Shown in pieces: positions 16,588 to 25,172 of a DNA stretch of 31,170 bases. Where the stretch lies: NCBI GenBank assembly GCA_043758125.1, contig JAYVOC010000042.1, positions 1 to 31,170 of the forward strand, given 5' to 3'. A program made the translations under genes and the position numbers. Numbering within the stretch: position 1 is the stretch's first letter; each line of letters starts with the position of its first letter. The notes beneath the pieces were generated by a model that searched no databases, had not been told where the DNA came from, and worked only from the letters and a program-made list of their open reading frames with translations. The DNA comes from JANXSD01 sp043758125 (GTDB lineage Bacteria; Bacteroidota; Bacteroidia; AKYH767-A; OLB10).

Positions 16588-18105
16588 TTAATTTCTCACT
16601 ACCATCAATTTTTGTGTAGCGATGCTTCTAGCTGAGCGAATGACACATTGATATAATCCATCTTCTAAAAATGTTAAACTGAAATTTTGAATGCTACTCC
16701 ATTGTGGAAGTGGTTGCATAAAAACAATCTTTCCATTCATATCATATACTTCAAAAATTCCTTTCTGATTTTGAGGTAAAAGATATACAATTTTAATATT
16801 TCCATTTGATGGATTTGGACTCAATTTAAAATTTTGAATTTCATTTCCATGCTCTTGTAACCCTACATGTGGAAGTGAATCGCAAGGGCTTCCAATTACC
16901 GGACCGAGATAATAATTAGGGTGATATACATTATTTCTGTAAATGTAACACGGCATTCTTAATGCATGTTGATGAAAATCACAAGCCATTCCTTCACTAT
17001 CTGGTTGATTGATGTAGTGGAAATCTATTGCTGTACCACCTGGGCTAATGTAAATCTTACCATTTGCAGCTAAGTAGCCATACCAAAAATCAGGACAATT
17101 AAAATTATATGGATAACAGTAATTGTCTTTAACAGCGATTGTATCAAGGCTTGCAGCAATATTCGTTGTATCAGTATTTACTTGAAATAATGTACGAAAA
17201 GTTCCAAAATAAACGTATTTGGAATTAGGTGAAAATGCTGTGCAGTACCCTCCAATGTTTGCATTAAAAGAAACTGATCGTGGATTTGTGAACATCCCAT
17301 TACATCGATCGAAATCTAACACTCTTAATTCATGATAGCCAGTGCTTCCTGTAGAATACTTTAAGTAATAAGCGAATTTATTTCCATCTGGAGAAAATTG
17401 TGCTGTCCCTCCAAAATTTGTATTTGCTGTAAATCCTGTGACTTGGGAGGTTATACTTACTATTCCAGCTGGTGTTAATAAGAGCTTATAAATTATAGAC
17501 GTATATGGCTCCATTACAACAATCCACCAATCCCTTCCATTAGCATGTTTACAAGCGCCAATGGACGGGCATAGTGTCGCCTGAAATGCAATTACATTCT
17601 TTTGAGTTACCGCACCTAAGCCGCCATTTTGAGTTAAATCTACCATACTATAGAAAAGCTCAGAAGAAACGGTATAATTCGTATCAGTTGAAGTTTGATG
17701 AAATAAAATAAATCTAGTGCTGTCGCCTGGGTAGGGTAGAAAAACACTTGTATTAGGTATTGGCAACCCATTAGTTGCTGAACACCATGCATCAACCAAA
17801 AAACCAGGATTTAAACTATCCCCATTTTGCATAGTATTATTTGAAGCATCGGCAATTCTACATCCATTAGTATACATTAATAAATTCCCATTTTCATCTG
17901 AAATATTTGCTTGCGCTCCATCAAAAGCCATTGAAAATGAAGCAGGTGAAACTGTAACTGAAGTTGAATCAAATTGCATAACTGCTCTTGTTGATACAAC
18001 ATTTGTATCAATTCCGGATTCTGCGCCTATTAAAAAATTATGATTTAATCCTTGCGAAAAAGAATTAAGGCTAAATAATACAAAAAATACGGTATGTAAT
18101 TTCAT
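16588..18105 (-). CDS. secreted beta-propeller-like protein with T9SS tail
   Basis: The 505-residue protein has a signal peptide (1 to about 18, ending NSFSQ). Repeated strand motifs follow, such as ISDENGNLLMYTNGC, GGTAQFSPDGNKFAYYLKY, CTAFSPNSKYVYFGTF and YLAANGKIYISPGG. These are WD40/PD40-like propeller blades, as found in many Bacteroidota exported proteins. The C-terminal 80 residues are a T9SS type A sorting domain (FKLSPNPSNGNIKIVYLL ... TQKLMVVRN). It likely acts as a surface or released binding protein; no catalytic motif is seen. Its ATG directly follows the TAG stop of a decayed T9SS gene (TAGATG at 18108-18103), so it probably was the second gene of an operon and may now rely on read-through or a new promoter. 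Confidence 0.82.
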   Translation of the reverse strand: MKLHTVFFVLFSLNSFSQGLNHNFLIGAESGIDTNVVSTRAVMQFDSTSVTVSPASFSMAFDGAQANISDENGNLLMYTNGCRIADASNNTMQNGDSLNPGFLVDAWCSATNGLPIPNTSVFLPYPGDSTRFILFHQTSTDTNYTVSSELFYSMVDLTQNGGLGAVTQKNVIAFQATLCPSIGACKHANGRDWWIVVMEPYTSIIYKLLLTPAGIVSITSQVTGFTANTNFGGTAQFSPDGNKFAYYLKYSTGSTGYHELRVLDFDRCNGMFTNPRSVSFNANIGGYCTAFSPNSKYVYFGTFRTLFQVNTDTTNIAASLDTIAVKDNYCYPYNFNCPDFWYGYLAANGKIYISPGGTAIDFHYINQPDSEGMACDFHQHALRMPCYIYRNNVYHPNYYLGPVIGSPCDSLPHVGLQEHGNEIQNFKLSPNPSNGNIKIVYLLPQNQKGIFEVYDMNGKIVFMQPLPQWSSIQNFSLTFLEDGLYQCVIRSARSIATQKLMVVRN

Positions 18106-18397
18106 CTAATGTTGAATAATAAATTTTTGTGAAATTTTAGTACCATTTTCAGGGATAATTGACAAAATATAAATTCCAGAGGCAATGTTTTCAGTATTAA
18201 TCATTTCAGTTCTTTGATAAATTTCAAATTCCTTTTTAAGTATGGTACAGCTTAGAAGGGTTTGCTACCCTAAAGATACCATTTTGGAAACAAACTGCAT
18301 TGTCATTGTAATCCATTGTATCGTTAATTAGTGCAATAAATGATCTGGCTTGATAAACCGCCCTTCCTCCCTGATACGGGCATTGGTTTGCGATACG
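18106..18397 (-). pseudogene. decayed C-terminus of a T9SS-exported protein
   Basis: From 18397 one frame reads IANQCPYQGGRAVYQARSF, then DTMDYNDNAVCFQNGIFRV before stopping. The phrase CP..GG.AVY.AR and the D.N.C pattern are typical of the region before the sorting domain in Bacteroidota exported proteins. A different frame, entered near 18250, reads LKKEFEIYQRTEMI, then ENIASGIYILSIIPENGTK and ends QKFIIQH-stop. That is the last half of a T9SS type A domain. The usual PNP motif and first strands are missing between the two, so there has been an internal deletion plus a frame change. A stop (TAG) lies just upstream of 18397 and no N-terminal part remains. The rest of the spacer to 18474 shows nothing recognisable. 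Confidence 0.8.
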
Positions 18398-18474
18398 TAT
18401 TATCTACACTAGTAAACTAAAGAAAACTTACAACAAATATTTCTTTATAAAATAAACAGTTATAACAAATAAAA

Positions 18475-19068
18475 TCACTTCCAAATCTTAAAATTAATTT
18501 TAAATTTTTTCTGTTGCACTAATGTTCTCCAATCGATAAATAGTAGTGCAGAGATCAGTAAAAGTCCGATAGCAATTCCTAAAATTGATTTCCAAGAGAC
18601 AGCGCCTTCTAAAATACTTGGAGTGTTTTCTGCTGCGTATTTTCCACCTAGCACCGCAATCGAGTCACTAATAAATTTACCTACAAAGAAAGCCGGTATG
18701 ATAAAGTATGGTCTCATTTTAGCCATTCCTCCTGCAATAAAAAGTGGCGTTGTTGGTAATGGCAAAAGTGAATATGTAAGAATCGCCAACTGACTCTTCC
18801 AACCTTTCTCCTTCAATTTTTTTCCTAAGTATTGTACGTCTTCGTTCTTTGCAGGATTAAATATTTTACCAGCAACTTTCGGGATATAAAGTGTAAGAAT
18901 ATATCTCCCAAGGATGGAGCCCGCAACACCAACAAATATTACTATCCATACATCAAGTTTGAAATAAATCTGTAAGAAGATCATGATTACAAATGCGGGA
19001 GGTAATGGAAGCGGAACGATATCTACCACCATCGCAGATGCAAAAACCAATAAATATTTTGACCACAT
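18475..19068 (-). CDS. VTT-domain (SNARE-associated, DedA/YqaA-like) membrane protein
   Basis: The 197-residue protein has four to five membrane segments: YLLVFASAMVVDIVPLPL, VWIVIFVGVAGSILGRYIL, LAILTYSLLPLPTTPLFIAGG, FIIPAFFVGKFISDSIAVLGG and ILGIAIGLLLISALLFIDW. Paired Pro-rich re-entrant loops (PLPLPPAF; LLPLPTTPLFIAGG) and the GR..L motif are typical of VTT/DedA proteins. These are thought to move or scramble lipids or to export small anions. It is transcribed alone, divergent from nhaA, with a 260-base spacer between. The Lys-rich C-terminus (QQKKFKINFKIWK) should be cytoplasmic. The precise substrate is not known. Confidence 0.82.
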   Translation of the reverse strand: MWSKYLLVFASAMVVDIVPLPLPPAFVIMIFLQIYFKLDVWIVIFVGVAGSILGRYILTLYIPKVAGKIFNPAKNEDVQYLGKKLKEKGWKSQLAILTYSLLPLPTTPLFIAGGMAKMRPYFIIPAFFVGKFISDSIAVLGGKYAAENTPSILEGAVSWKSILGIAIGLLLISALLFIDWRTLVQQKKFKINFKIWK

Positions 19069-19304
19069 ATATTTTAATAAAATTTACTTCTCACACAAGG
19101 TAAGAATTATTTGTAGGTGGTTTAAGTGAAGCAACAGATTTTCAAATTTATTGCGAAGCACGAATTTTAAATTATTTGAAATTTATTTATGCTATAAAAA
19201 TTGTATGCCATTCTACCCTTCTAAATTAAAGGAATTGTGGAAGTGAAAACGCAACTTATTCAACTATGTTCAATTCTAAATCACAAAGAAAGACTTAAAA
19301 CAAC

Positions 19305-19312
19305 TATTTTTG
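19305..19312 (+). promoter_or_regulatory. -7 box of nhaA
   Basis: TATTTTTG matches TAnnTTTG and lies 18 bases before ATG 19331. It overlaps the alternative upstream TTG start at 19310 and so argues for the ATG. No clear -33 element was found. Confidence 0.5.
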
Positions 19313-19330
19313 AATTCTCAATATTTTCAC

Positions 19331-20509
19331 ATGCAACGAATTACTTCTGGCATTCAACAGTTTCTTCGTTATCTCTTATCAAGTGGTGTTATCTTAATCA
19401 CCGTTACAGTGATTTCTTTACTACTTGCTAATAGTTCATGGGGTGTAAGTTACCTTGAAATTTTCGAACATCATTTTGGATTTGAATTCGGTGTAATTCA
19501 TCTCAATGAAAGTATCGGACATTGGATAAACGATGGATTGATGGCTATATTTTTCTTGTTAGTTGGCTTAGAGATAAAACGCGAATTATTAGTTGGAGAA
19601 TTATCTACTCGTTCGAAATCGATGTTGCCATTTATTGCGGCGATAGGAGGGATGTTGATTCCCGCATTAATTTACAATTGCTTTAATGCAGGAACAAATA
19701 CTGCACACGGCTGGGGAGTTCCTATGGCTACAGATATTGCATTTGCCTTGGCGATACTTGCTATGGTTGGAGATAAAGTACCAATTGGTCTGAAAATATT
19801 TCTCACCGCATTAGCAATCATTGATGATCTCGGGGCTGTATTAGTAATTGCTTTTTTTTATACAAGCGATTTAAATTTCAATTATTTATTGATGACATTA
19901 GTACCCGTTGCTCTTTTATTATTTTTAAATAAAACTCGAAATCGAAATTTACTATTTTATAGTATCGCCGGAATTGTACTTTGGTATTGTGTACTCAAAT
20001 CAGGAGTGCATGCAACAATCGCCGGTATTGTTTTAGCATTTTTTATTCCACTTGATATTTCGAAGAATGAAAAAAACGGCTACAAAGTTTCGCCATTAGA
20101 ACGTTTGGAAAATAGTTTGCATGGAGTTGTAAATATTGTTATTCTTCCTCTCTTCGCATTGGCAAATACAGCTCTGGTAATTGAAGGAAATATTTTATCT
20201 AAACTAACTGCTGGCTTATCATTGGGTGTCATGTTTGGATTATTTATTGGTAAGCCAATTGGGATAACTTTTTTCAGTTGGTTGGCAGTTAAAACTAAAA
20301 TAGCAGCGTTACCAACTTCTGTAAATTGGCGTCATATTTTTGGTGCCGGAATATTAGGTGGCATCGGATTTACCATGTCAATATTTATTTCTATGCTTGC
20401 ATTCAAACATCCAGAACAACAAGATTTATCAAAAATAGCTATCCTCATTGCATCTTTCTTTTCTGGTGTAATTGGATTTGTTTTGATAAAGAGAATTAAT
20501 GTGGAGTAA
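19331..20509 (+). CDS. nhaA: Na+/H+ antiporter NhaA
   Basis: The 392-residue inner-membrane protein carries the NhaA landmarks. These are NDGLMAIFFLLVGLEIKREL (67-86), GVPMATDIAFALAILAMVG (129-147) and ALAIIDDLGAV (160-170), where D165 and D166 match the ion-binding Asp pair of E. coli NhaA and D135 matches Asp133. GGIGFTMSIFIS near residue 340 is also characteristic. It exchanges cytoplasmic Na+ (or Li+) for external H+ and so controls salt and alkaline pH stress. ATG 19331 is preferred over TTG 19310 because a -7 box overlaps the TTG. The gene appears monocistronic and converges on dsbD across a 60-base spacer holding a short tandem repeat. Confidence 0.95.
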   Translation: MQRITSGIQQFLRYLLSSGVILITVTVISLLLANSSWGVSYLEIFEHHFGFEFGVIHLNESIGHWINDGLMAIFFLLVGLEIKRELLVGELSTRSKSMLPFIAAIGGMLIPALIYNCFNAGTNTAHGWGVPMATDIAFALAILAMVGDKVPIGLKIFLTALAIIDDLGAVLVIAFFYTSDLNFNYLLMTLVPVALLLFLNKTRNRNLLFYSIAGIVLWYCVLKSGVHATIAGIVLAFFIPLDISKNEKNGYKVSPLERLENSLHGVVNIVILPLFALANTALVIEGNILSKLTAGLSLGVMFGLFIGKPIGITFFSWLAVKTKIAALPTSVNWRHIFGAGILGGIGFTMSIFISMLAFKHPEQQDLSKIAILIASFFSGVIGFVLIKRINVE

Positions 20510-20536
20510 GAATAAATTCAGAATTGAGTCGTTATT

Positions 20537-20568
20537 AATTCGTAATTCGTAATTCGTAATTCGTAATT
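20537..20568. repeat. tandem 7-base repeat AATTCGT x4
   Basis: Four consecutive copies of AATTCGT plus a partial copy lie between the convergent ends of nhaA and the dsbD-like gene. Short arrays of this kind can change copy number by slippage, but nothing here suggests a regulatory effect because no start codon lies downstream. Confidence 0.85.
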
Positions 20569-20569
20569 T

Positions 20570-22675
20570 TTAATTTCTTTTCCTAAACCTACAAATCCCT
20601 TCATCTAAAAATTTCGAGTAAGTATCAACATCAGGAGTATAGCCGCGTGGATTAGCAAGTAATTTTCCATTGTGATCTAACAACACATAATAGGGTTGTG
20701 AGTTTGTTTGAAAAATTTTACTTTGTAAATCGCTCCATTTATTTCCTGTTGTTTTAATTTTCTTACCAGAGAAAGGACTTACATATTGTTGATCAATTGG
20801 CAATGGTGTTTTATCATCAACGTAAAGTGAAATCAAAACATAATCGTTTGTTAATTTTTTCAATACAGTTGGTTGCGACCAAACATTATCTTCCATCTTA
20901 CGACAATTCACACAACTCCATCCAGTAAAATCAAGCATTACAGGTTTGCCAGTTTGTCGTGCGTATTCCATCCCTGCTTCATAGTCATGGTAACAATTTA
21001 AATTATGCGGACAATCACCACCGTTTTTTTCGCCTGGTTGAACCCATTCTTTATAAAATTCGGGAGGAGGAAATCCACTTATCATTCGTAATGGCGCACC
21101 CCATAATCCTGGAATTAAATAGATCATAAATGTTAACGCTAATATTCCTGAAATCAATCGACCTATACTTACATGTTTTGTTTCACTGTCATGTGAGAAT
21201 CGAATTTTTCCGATCAGATATAATCCCATCAATCCAAAAATGACAATCCATATCGAAATAAATAATTCGCGTTTTAATATTCCCCAATGATATGCAAGGT
21301 CGACATTGGATAAAAATTTCATTGCCAATGCTAACTCTAAAAATCCTAAAGTAACTTTTACTGAATTCAACCATCCACCAGATTTTGGTAATGAATTTAA
21401 CCATCCAGGAAACATTGCAAATAATGCAAACGGTAATGCTAATGCAAATGAAAATCCTGTCATCCCTGCAATTGGACCGAGATAACTTCGCCCATGTGCC
21501 GCTTCAACTAATAACGTTCCTATAATTGGTCCTGTGCAAGAAAACGAAACTAAACTTAATGTGAATGCCATGAAAAATATTCCAATAAGTCCACCTTTAT
21601 CAGACGCTGAATCTGCTTTGTTAACCCATGAACTCGGCAACGTAATTTCGAATGCTCCAAAGAATGAAAGCGAAAAAATAAAGAAGATCACAAAGAATAA
21701 AATATTGAAGAAAGCAGAACTTGCCATCTCATTTAATTTATCTGAACCTAATGTTACGGTGATGATAAATCCTAATGTAACATAAATTAATATTATTGAT
21801 GCTGCATAAATCAATGCATTCGCTAAACCTTTCTGACGAGTAGGACTACGTTTTGTAAAGAAACTTACCGTGAGTGGAATCATTGGAAAAACACATGGGG
21901 TTAGAAGTGCTAAAAATCCACCAACCATTCCTGCTAAAAATATTCCGAGTATTGAAAGATCCGCATTTGCTTTTCCAGCACCCTCGCCACATCCTGATTC
22001 TAAAATTTTTGTATCAGCACTCGGCTCAGGAATTTTTCCACTAATAATAGTTGTTGGTGGAATTGAAGTTGATGTTTGAACAACAGTATCATTTCCATTG
22101 ATAAGAATTTTTACAGTTGAATCAATCGTAATTATTTTCTCAGGTGCTTTTGTAGTATTGTTTGCAACATTTGTTACAGCATCTACTTTATTTCCTATAA
22201 CAGCAAAACTAAATTCAACTTCATCAGGAGGCAAACACATCTTGTCGTTGCACGACATAAATTCTAGCGAGCCCTCTATTTTAAATGCTTTATCTGAATT
22301 GAGTTTTATTTTTTGCTTAAAAATTACGGACTCTTCAAAAAACTTCACTTTCATATCGAAGTTCGGATCCATAATTTCTTCCGCCTTTGGTTCCGTAACT
22401 TTTCCTACTAAACTATAATTAGCATCAGTAGTAAATTTAAAAGAAGTAGGTATCGGACCTCCCGGACCAATATCCTGAGAATATAAATGCCAAGGCTTAT
22501 CGATTTTCGCTTTGAGTAATAATGTAGCCTCCCTGCCTTTTTGCTCAATCGTGAAACTCCATTTAACAGGACGCTCAATTTGAGGAGTATTTGAAAATGA
22601 TGAATAGCTGCCTGATAACAGGAGAAGTAGTGTCATCAAGGTAAAGAGTAACCCTGATTTTTTTGATAATTTCAT
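20570..22675 (-). CDS. dsbD: DsbD-type thiol:disulfide interchange protein
   Basis: The 701-residue protein has the three parts of DsbD. A signal peptide leads to a periplasmic alpha-like domain with the cysteine pair C142/C147 (SCNDKMC). A membrane domain follows with the redox cysteines C261 (TPCVFPMIPL) and C380 (SFSCTGPIIG). The C-terminal thioredoxin-like gamma domain carries WSCVNCRKME (C588/C591). It brings reducing power from cytoplasmic thioredoxin to periplasmic substrates, such as apocytochrome c or mis-oxidised proteins. Cys545/Cys551-type extra cysteines (DCPHNLNC) lie just before the gamma domain. A -7 box (TATCTTTG) is 23 bases upstream of the ATG. It is transcribed alone. It may support folding of Cys-containing exported proteins, but that link is inference. 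Confidence 0.93.
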   Translation of the reverse strand: MKLSKKSGLLFTLMTLLLLLSGSYSSFSNTPQIERPVKWSFTIEQKGREATLLLKAKIDKPWHLYSQDIGPGGPIPTSFKFTTDANYSLVGKVTEPKAEEIMDPNFDMKVKFFEESVIFKQKIKLNSDKAFKIEGSLEFMSCNDKMCLPPDEVEFSFAVIGNKVDAVTNVANNTTKAPEKIITIDSTVKILINGNDTVVQTSTSIPPTTIISGKIPEPSADTKILESGCGEGAGKANADLSILGIFLAGMVGGFLALLTPCVFPMIPLTVSFFTKRSPTRQKGLANALIYAASIILIYVTLGFIITVTLGSDKLNEMASSAFFNILFFVIFFIFSLSFFGAFEITLPSSWVNKADSASDKGGLIGIFFMAFTLSLVSFSCTGPIIGTLLVEAAHGRSYLGPIAGMTGFSFALALPFALFAMFPGWLNSLPKSGGWLNSVKVTLGFLELALAMKFLSNVDLAYHWGILKRELFISIWIVIFGLMGLYLIGKIRFSHDSETKHVSIGRLISGILALTFMIYLIPGLWGAPLRMISGFPPPEFYKEWVQPGEKNGGDCPHNLNCYHDYEAGMEYARQTGKPVMLDFTGWSCVNCRKMEDNVWSQPTVLKKLTNDYVLISLYVDDKTPLPIDQQYVSPFSGKKIKTTGNKWSDLQSKIFQTNSQPYYVLLDHNGKLLANPRGYTPDVDTYSKFLDEGICRFRKRN

Positions 22676-22698
22676 AAAGAAGTCTCAATATTATTTAC

Positions 22699-22706
22699 CA
22701 AAGATA
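22699..22706 (-). promoter_or_regulatory. -7 box of the dsbD-like gene
   Basis: TATCTTTG on the minus strand is an exact TAnnTTTG match and ends 23 bases before the ATG at 22675. The -33 region is T-rich but has no clean TTG. Confidence 0.55.
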
Positions 22707-22795
22707 CTGATTGCAGGAAAATAAATTTACTAGCTGACGTCCTTTGTAAAGATGACGACCTATTCGCAATTATTTAGAGCTAAAAGACTATCTAT

Positions 22796-23412
22796 TTAAC
22801 GTTTTTTAACAAGAAAGTAAGACTCTTTTCCAGTAATATGATCGTAGGTAACAGGATCTTGATCCCAAAAAGTATAGAAATAACTAATCATAGCAAAGTC
22901 GCCAGAGCACCCGGATGTATGAATAAATAATGCTCCTAATAAATACCAGTGGTAAGAAGATGGAAAAAGAAAAAAGCATAATCCTAAAGTGCTATTGATA
23001 ATTACAAATGGAGCGATTGCCAAAAGAATAAATGGAATTTTTTTAGTAACGAAACGATCAGCCATTGCATAAAAAATAAGCTTCTTCCAAACAGCTTTGT
23101 AAGTGACATGTTTTGCTCCTGATATTTTATACCCCATTCCATGAATAAATTCGTGAAGAGGAATTAACAAGAAAAAAACAATTATTCCGAAAGAGAATTT
23201 AGAAAAAGCTCGTTCAAAATTTGCTTCTTGGTTGAAAGCATAAATGATAAACAACAGTAAAAGAATATTGAATACCCAGTAAAAAATGGTTACGAAATTT
23301 TTTTTTTCAAATATTCTTTAATAAATGGCACCAACGCATCGTGCTGAAGATGATAATGAACAATATAATCATGTTCACCTAAATTTTCGGGAGTAAGTGT
23401 CGATTCAATCAT
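22796..23412 (-). pseudogene. DUF3267-like zinc metalloprotease gene with a poly(A) frameshift
   Basis: From ATG 23412 the frame reads MIESTLTPENLGEHDYIVHY through EYLKKKIS to a stop. One base shift at a run of ten A (T-run at 23298-23307 on the plus strand) gives KNFVTIFYWVFNILLLLFIIY. That joins the long downstream frame with LHEFIHGMGYKISGAKHVTY. HEFIH is the HExxH zinc motif inside a membrane segment, as in DUF3267 intramembrane proteases. Eleven or eight A would restore one protein of about 205 residues. The downstream frame alone (152 residues from TTG 23254) lacks the first helix and part of the N-terminus. The lesion may be a sequencing error in a homopolymer, a real mutation, or a slippage-controlled switch. 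Confidence 0.8.
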
Positions 23413-23511
23413 TTCGACCAAGATAAAACAAACAAATTAATTTTTGAAAACTGACTAAGTTTTAGTTTTAAACCTACTCCAATAAATATATCTAACTTTC
23501 AAAATTATCTT

Positions 23512-23519
23512 TACATTTG
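23512..23519 (+). promoter_or_regulatory. -7 box of the DinB/YfiT-like gene
   Basis: TACATTTG matches TAnnTTTG and ends 19 bases before ATG 23539. There is no clear TTG at -33. The A-rich stretch before the ATG carries no Shine-Dalgarno sequence. Confidence 0.5.
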
Positions 23520-23538
23520 TTTTAGAAAAAAAATAAAA

Positions 23539-24072
23539 ATGTCAACAGAAGATTTACGTTATCCAATTGGAAAACACAAAAAGCCAGATCATATTTCGCA
23601 AGCAGATATCAAAGGATTCATTCGAATCGTAGAGCAATTACCTCTGAAAATGCGTGAAGCAGTAAATGGTTTGCATACGGATCAACTCAATACTCCTTAT
23701 CGTGAGGATGGTTGGACATTACGTCAAGTCGTACATCACGTTGCGGATAGTCATGCGAATGCTTACATACGATTTAAGTTAGCATTAACAGAAGAAAATC
23801 CGATCATCAAACCGTATAATGAAAATCTTTGGGCAGAATTACCAGAAGCAAAATTCGGTGCACTAGAAATTTCACAAAAACTTCTTGAAGCATTACATGC
23901 TCGATGGGTAATCGTTTTAAATTCGATGAGTGATGCTCAATGGGCACGAACTTATGTTCATCCTGAAAAACAAATAACAAGTAGACTGGATGAAGTACTT
24001 GCACTTTATGCTTGGCATAGTGAACATCATTTAGCGCACATTACTAATTTACGTAAAAGCATGAAATGGTAA
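23539..24072 (+). CDS. DinB/YfiT-like putative metal-dependent hydrolase or thiol transferase
   Basis: The 177-residue protein matches the YfiT/BstA branch of the DinB four-helix family. Landmarks are DLRYPIGKHKKP (5-16), a frequent YfiT opening, then REDGWTLRQVVHHVADSHAN (55-74) and YAWHSEHHLAHI (157-168). The expected metal-binding triad is H67 with H160 and H164. In Firmicutes such proteins transfer bacillithiol or act on small thiol-reactive compounds; in Bacteroidota the substrate is not established. It is a single gene behind its own -7 box. It ends 6 bases from the convergent ctaA gene, which leaves no room for a separate terminator. Confidence 0.88.
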   Translation: MSTEDLRYPIGKHKKPDHISQADIKGFIRIVEQLPLKMREAVNGLHTDQLNTPYREDGWTLRQVVHHVADSHANAYIRFKLALTEENPIIKPYNENLWAELPEAKFGALEISQKLLEALHARWVIVLNSMSDAQWARTYVHPEKQITSRLDEVLALYAWHSEHHLAHITNLRKSMKW

Positions 24073-24078
24073 TATTTT

Positions 24079-25131
24079 TCAAGAATTAATTTCGTTGCTG
24101 TAACTTAATCGGTGGATGAAATAAATTGTTGAGGCGAATAAAAAGAATGCTACAGCCTGATGCGTAACACCCATCCATAAAGGCACACTCGAAAGTAGTG
24201 TCATAATTCCGAGCAAAACTTGTATCGTAACTAGTATCAATAAAATATTAGCTCCTTGCTTTTGAGCTAAACTTAATCGATCATCTTTTCCTGTTTTCCA
24301 ATAAAGAAAAACAATTATGCCAGCAATTAAATAGGCCAAACAACGGTGTATAAATTGTACTGTTGCAAGGTTATTTATCAAACTACTTAATCCGTCTTTA
24401 GCGAATGCAAAACTGATAGATTCTGGCATCCATTCATTGTCCATTTTAGGCCACGTATTATAAGTCCATCCTGCTTTTGTTCCAGCTACAAATGCCCCGT
24501 AAATAATTTGCAAGGTCAATAAAACTAAAATCCCTTTTGCAGATTTACGATAGCTAGAAAGTCCTTTATCAACTGTGATTTTTTTAGTAAACAATTGTGT
24601 CATTGCAATCCAAAATATATATCCAAAAGTGATGAAGGCAAATGTTAAATGAATTGCTAATCGTATATGACTTACTCTAACATTTTTTGTTAAGCCACTT
24701 GATACCATATACCATCCTAAAAAACCTTGTATCCCCCCTAATACAAACATGAAAAGTAATCGTGGCATTAATTCTTTCGTGATTATTTTTTTTATCCAGA
24801 AATAAACAAAGCCAACAAGAAAAACTATTCCTATCATTCTTCCTATGAGGCGATGAATGAATTCCCAGAAATAAATAAATTTAAAATCACTTAAGGTAAA
24901 CCCCGAATTCAATTCTTTGTATTGAGGGATTTGTTGATACTTTTGAAATTCTGATAACCATTGTGATTCATTTAACGGTGGAATAGTTCCTGTAACTACT
25001 TTCCATTCTGTAATCGATAGCCCTGAACCTGTTAATCGCGTTATCCCTCCAACAACCACCATCCCGAAAACGAGAAAGCATCCCATAAATAACCAAACAA
25101 TTAATTTATTTTTTAATGATGCTGAACTCAT
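24079..25131 (-). CDS. ctaA: heme A synthase (COX15/CtaA)
   Basis: The 350-residue membrane protein has eight predicted helices and the type 2 CtaA/COX15 landmarks: VGGITRLTGSGLSITEWK (27-44), FIYFWEFIHRLIGRMIG with the first heme-ligand His, VSHIRLAIHLTFAF, GAFVAGTKAGWTYNTWPKM, QFIHRCLAYL and MGVTHQAVAFF. It oxidises the C8 methyl of heme O to the formyl group of heme A for aa3/caa3 oxidases. This implies an aerobic respiratory chain. It is the last gene of an apparent minus-strand operon GNAT - aspartokinase - ctaA (gap 41 bases). The functional link with aspartokinase is unclear. ctaB and oxidase subunits are not in the window. Confidence 0.94.
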   Translation of the reverse strand: MSSASLKNKLIVWLFMGCFLVFGMVVVGGITRLTGSGLSITEWKVVTGTIPPLNESQWLSEFQKYQQIPQYKELNSGFTLSDFKFIYFWEFIHRLIGRMIGIVFLVGFVYFWIKKIITKELMPRLLFMFVLGGIQGFLGWYMVSSGLTKNVRVSHIRLAIHLTFAFITFGYIFWIAMTQLFTKKITVDKGLSSYRKSAKGILVLLTLQIIYGAFVAGTKAGWTYNTWPKMDNEWMPESISFAFAKDGLSSLINNLATVQFIHRCLAYLIAGIIVFLYWKTGKDDRLSLAQKQGANILLILVTIQVLLGIMTLLSSVPLWMGVTHQAVAFFLFASTIYFIHRLSYSNEINS

Positions 25132-25172
25132 GATGATTAAAATATTACTTGATATTATAACAAAGATTTACA

